Positions 61,986-64,000 of a stretch of 64,000 bases of DNA are shown here, one piece after another; positions within the stretch are counted from its first letter, which is position 1; the number at the start of each line of letters is the position of its first letter. Both the position numbers and the translations under genes were made by a program. The notes under the pieces were generated by a model that was not told the origin of the DNA, ran no database searches, and saw only the letters and a list, made by a program, of their open reading frames with translations. Source of the stretch: an uncultured Clostridia bacterium (GTDB lineage: Bacteria; Bacillota; Clostridia; Oscillospirales; Ruminococcaceae); assembly GCA_947168885.1 (NCBI GenBank), contig CAMVNQ010000001.1, positions 186,001 to 250,000 of the forward strand, written 5' to 3'.

Positions 61986-62895
61986 CTATCTGAGAATACG
62001 ATATGCTTGAACTGCTTAGCGGAGCAAGCCCGACGACGGATGTTTTGTTGTTTCTCTGCCAGATATTCGGGTCGGCGAAACACCCATTGCTTTTAACCGG
62101 CGGATAATCGCCGCCTTCAGCAAGTTTCCGTGTCGAATCGTTAAGGAACGCTGCCGCAGTGCAGTTGTTATTCCGCAGAACTACATGTATCGTCGCGGCT
62201 TTTATATTGGGTAGCTTGTTTTTGAGGGCATCCGCGATCATAGTCTCTCCGTCGGTGTCGCCGTTCGAGTTTTCACTGCGGCGGTCTTTGGGTTCGCTTC
62301 CCCACCTTACCGAGCCTGTTGTGCGGAAGTTAGCAGGGTTTGCGGCGGAGACAGTCCATACGTTATTATCTACGATAATGTCGAATTCCTGTGACTCTCC
62401 GGTTTTCATTCCGTAGCCGCTGTTATCAGCCGATTCAAAGAACGAATCCACAGTGTACTGTATAGTCCGTGCCGTGGAGTTTGCGTGTGAGCGGCGGCTC
62501 GCGTTTATATAGCCCAAAAGCGAGGGTACAAGGATAGCCATTAATATGGCATAGAAAAACATTGAAATAGCCGAAATGATTATCGCCGCTTTGCAGAATC
62601 CGCGGAATCTTGTTTTGTATTTGGTCATACCAATAATTCCGAGGATAAGTCCTACGGGTGACACCACAAACGACAGAACAAACCCGACTATCGCTAATGC
62701 AGGGCTCTGAGTCTGCTCAGGTGCGGAGTAATTGTACTGCTGCTGATAAGCGTTGTTATACTGCTGTACAGGCTGCGGTTGGGGGTCAAACACCGGACGT
62801 TCGGGGCGTTCTTCTACCTTTGCCCCGCATTTCGTACAGAATTTCTCGCCCTCTTCGAGCCTGTTGCCACAGTTACCACAAAAATTGACTGCCAT
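61981..62895 (-). CDS. Zinc-ribbon, DUF4190-type membrane protein with pilin-like helix
   Basis: A 304-residue protein. Cys6, Cys9, Cys20 and Cys23 form an N-terminal zinc ribbon (CGNCG; CTKCG). A Pro/Gln/Tyr linker leads to two membrane segments (about 67-90 and 102-128) of the DUF4190 kind. The end of the second, VPSLLGYINASRRSHANSTA, looks like the N-terminal helix of type IV pilins or pseudopilins. The outer part (about 150-304) is soluble. No prepilin peptidase site is visible. It follows the DUF4956 gene by 13 bases. Confidence 0.75.
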   Translation of the reverse strand: MAVNFCGNCGNRLEEGEKFCTKCGAKVEERPERPVFDPQPQPVQQYNNAYQQQYNYSAPEQTQSPALAIVGFVLSFVVSPVGLILGIIGMTKYKTRFRGFCKAAIIISAISMFFYAILMAILVPSLLGYINASRRSHANSTARTIQYTVDSFFESADNSGYGMKTGESQEFDIIVDNNVWTVSAANPANFRTTGSVRWGSEPKDRRSENSNGDTDGETMIADALKNKLPNIKAATIHVVLRNNNCTAAAFLNDSTRKLAEGGDYPPVKSNGCFADPNIWQRNNKTSVVGLAPLSSSSISYSQIV

Positions 62896-62908
62896 TTTGA
62901 TTTCTCCT

Positions 62909-63592
62909 TTAATTCATATATTCGCCGTTGTATTCGAGCAGGGTAACGGAAGTTACGCCGTCGATACCCTTGAAGCGCGAAAGTCCCGACGTATCATTGT
63001 TTCTTACCTTTATCTCAATGGTGATCTCGTTGCTGTCACCATTTTTGGTCTTGTTTTTGAGACGGTATCTCATTCCGCCGAGCACCGCGTTCACATTATC
63101 CTCTGCGGCATCGTTGTAATGCACTATAAGCAGATAGTTACGCTTGGACTTCTTGAACATCGAGAAAACGATGTAAATGACGGCTATCAGAACAGTGCCG
63201 ATGACTGCGACGAAGTACAGTCCCGCGCCTGCAGTGATACCTGCGGCGATAGACCAGAACAGGAATCCTATATCAAGCGGGTCTTTTATCGCGGAACGGA
63301 ATCGTACGATAGAGAGCGCACCGACCATACCGAGCGAGAGCACGACGTTCGAACTTATGGTCATGATGATGAAGCCGGTTATCGTGGTTATCATGACGAG
63401 CAGGACGTTGAAGTTGTCGCTGTACACCACGCCGCGGTAGCAGAAACGATAGACGAGGTAGATGATAACGCCGCAGACAAGCGCAGAAAGCATTGATGCG
63501 ATTATTCCGGCGGGTGTGAGTGCGCTGAAATGAAGGTCATCAACGAAGAGTTTCAGCGTTTCATCAACAATGCTCATGAGTTGTGTTTCCAT
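62909..63592 (-). CDS. DUF4956 membrane protein
   Basis: A 227-residue protein with about four membrane helices (about 33-130), including NVVLSLGMVGALSIVRFRSA, the DUF4956 signature. These proteins are often encoded beside VTC-type polyphosphate polymerases, as here. Function is unknown; a part in polyphosphate handling or transport is inferred from neighbours. The ribosome site AAAAGGAG precedes the start. Confidence 0.88.
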   Translation of the reverse strand: METQLMSIVDETLKLFVDDLHFSALTPAGIIASMLSALVCGVIIYLVYRFCYRGVVYSDNFNVLLVMITTITGFIIMTISSNVVLSLGMVGALSIVRFRSAIKDPLDIGFLFWSIAAGITAGAGLYFVAVIGTVLIAVIYIVFSMFKKSKRNYLLIVHYNDAAEDNVNAVLGGMRYRLKNKTKNGDSNEITIEIKVRNNDTSGLSRFKGIDGVTSVTLLEYNGEYMN

Positions 63593-63624
63593 ATAGGTCT
63601 CCTTTTATGACATAATTCTAAGTA

Positions 63625-64000
63625 TCAGTAGAGTCTTTCGCGCAGCCTGTCGCTGCAGATTATGTATTTCGACACAGATTCCTGTACCGTTGAGATGTCT
63701 GTGAGAAGATGCAGTATCCGTGACGGTATGTAGCTGTCATACTTTATTTCAAGCACAATATCGTTGTCCGGCATAACGTTTTCGTAGATGTTGTCGTCCG
63801 CGAACATATCGAACCCGTTGATACACGCGGCTATCTTCATGTCGAAGGTCACGCGGACATTTCCTTCACGGCAGGTGAACGGCTCCCGTATATAGTCCAC
63901 AATGACCGCCGGTGAGAGGAACGCCGCGCTGTGCGAAGCGAACATATCACCGCCCGCCGTATCGGCGTATTTATCGTCCGCGAGGAACGAGAAATCTCCG
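63625..64000 (-). CDS. Polyphosphate polymerase (VTC domain), C-terminal part
   Basis: The frame is open from the window edge (on the minus strand) to a stop at 63625-63627, giving the last 124 or so residues. The segment DIVLEIKYDSYIPSRILHLL and the final SKYIICSDRL are like the end of VTC-domain proteins, which make inorganic polyphosphate from ATP. The catalytic residues mostly lie outside the window. Adjacent DUF4956 supports the call. Confidence 0.72.
   Translation of the reverse strand, partial: GDFSFLADDKYADTAGGDMFASHSAAFLSPAVIVDYIREPFTCREGNVRVTFDMKIAACINGFDMFADDNIYENVMPDNDIVLEIKYDSYIPSRILHLLTDISTVQESVSKYIICSDRLRERLY

Overview
The window looks like part of the chromosome of a motile, anaerobic Gram-positive of the Oscillospiraceae/Ruminococcaceae group (a Eubacterium siraeum-like or flagellated Ruminococcus-like organism). 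The signs are: strong Shine-Dalgarno sites and sigma-A promoters (several with an extended TGn-TATAAT), a Clostridia-type alpha operon, pyruvate phosphate dikinase, a type III glutamine synthetase, a SCIFF ribosomal-peptide/radical SAM pair, DHHW-family proteins and a Firmicutes flagellar operon built around FliY, CheC and CheD. The species assignment is inference. No rRNA, tRNA, CRISPR array, transposase or prophage gene was recognised.

Layout. 1-4.8 kb: end of the ribosomal protein supercluster (adk end, map, KOW protein, infA, rpmJ, rpsM, rpsK, rpsD, rpoA, rplQ), with a 48-bp tandem repeat between rpsK and rpsD and a structured leader before rpoA. 4.9-8.4 kb: a response regulator and a PocR-domain hybrid histidine kinase. 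8.7-13.5 kb: ppdK (minus), a palindromic repeat element, cytidine deaminase, a 101-bp tandem duplication and an unknown protein (minus). 13.6-15 kb: a MATE transporter. 15.1-36.8 kb: a flagellar/chemotaxis operon starting at fliK with its own consensus promoter: fliK, flgD, TIGR02530 gene, flgE, flbD, motA, motB, fliM, fliY, cheY, fliO, fliP, fliQ, fliR, flhB, flhA, sigD, two flgF/flgG-type rod genes, cheC, cheD, a FapA-domain gene and a DUF6033-like gene. It lacks flhF, flhG and fliL at their usual places, and the early genes (flgBC, fliE-J) are not in the window.

37-48.4 kb: recJ, the SCIFF precursor scfA with its maturase scfB, an HtrA-type protease, a small unknown, an ECF S component fused to a zinc ribbon, mfd, a small charged helical protein and pth. 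48.4-54 kb: two DHHW-domain extracytoplasmic proteins and an FkbH-like HAD protein, probably one cell-envelope system. 54-61.7 kb: a highly expressed surface protein with a sortase-like tail, a PfkB sugar kinase, a sodium:solute symporter, a PaaK-type ligase with an acyl carrier protein, and glutamine synthetase III behind a promoter-proximal terminator hairpin. 61.7-64 kb: structured intergenic DNA, then on the minus strand a zinc-ribbon/DUF4190 protein with a pilin-like helix, a DUF4956 membrane protein and the end of a VTC-type polyphosphate polymerase.

The most notable non-coding signal is a pair of about 151-bp palindromic elements, 50 kb apart and in opposite orientation, that share a core sequence and carry a sigma-A-like promoter at the same end. 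All statements come from reading the sequence; no database search was run.
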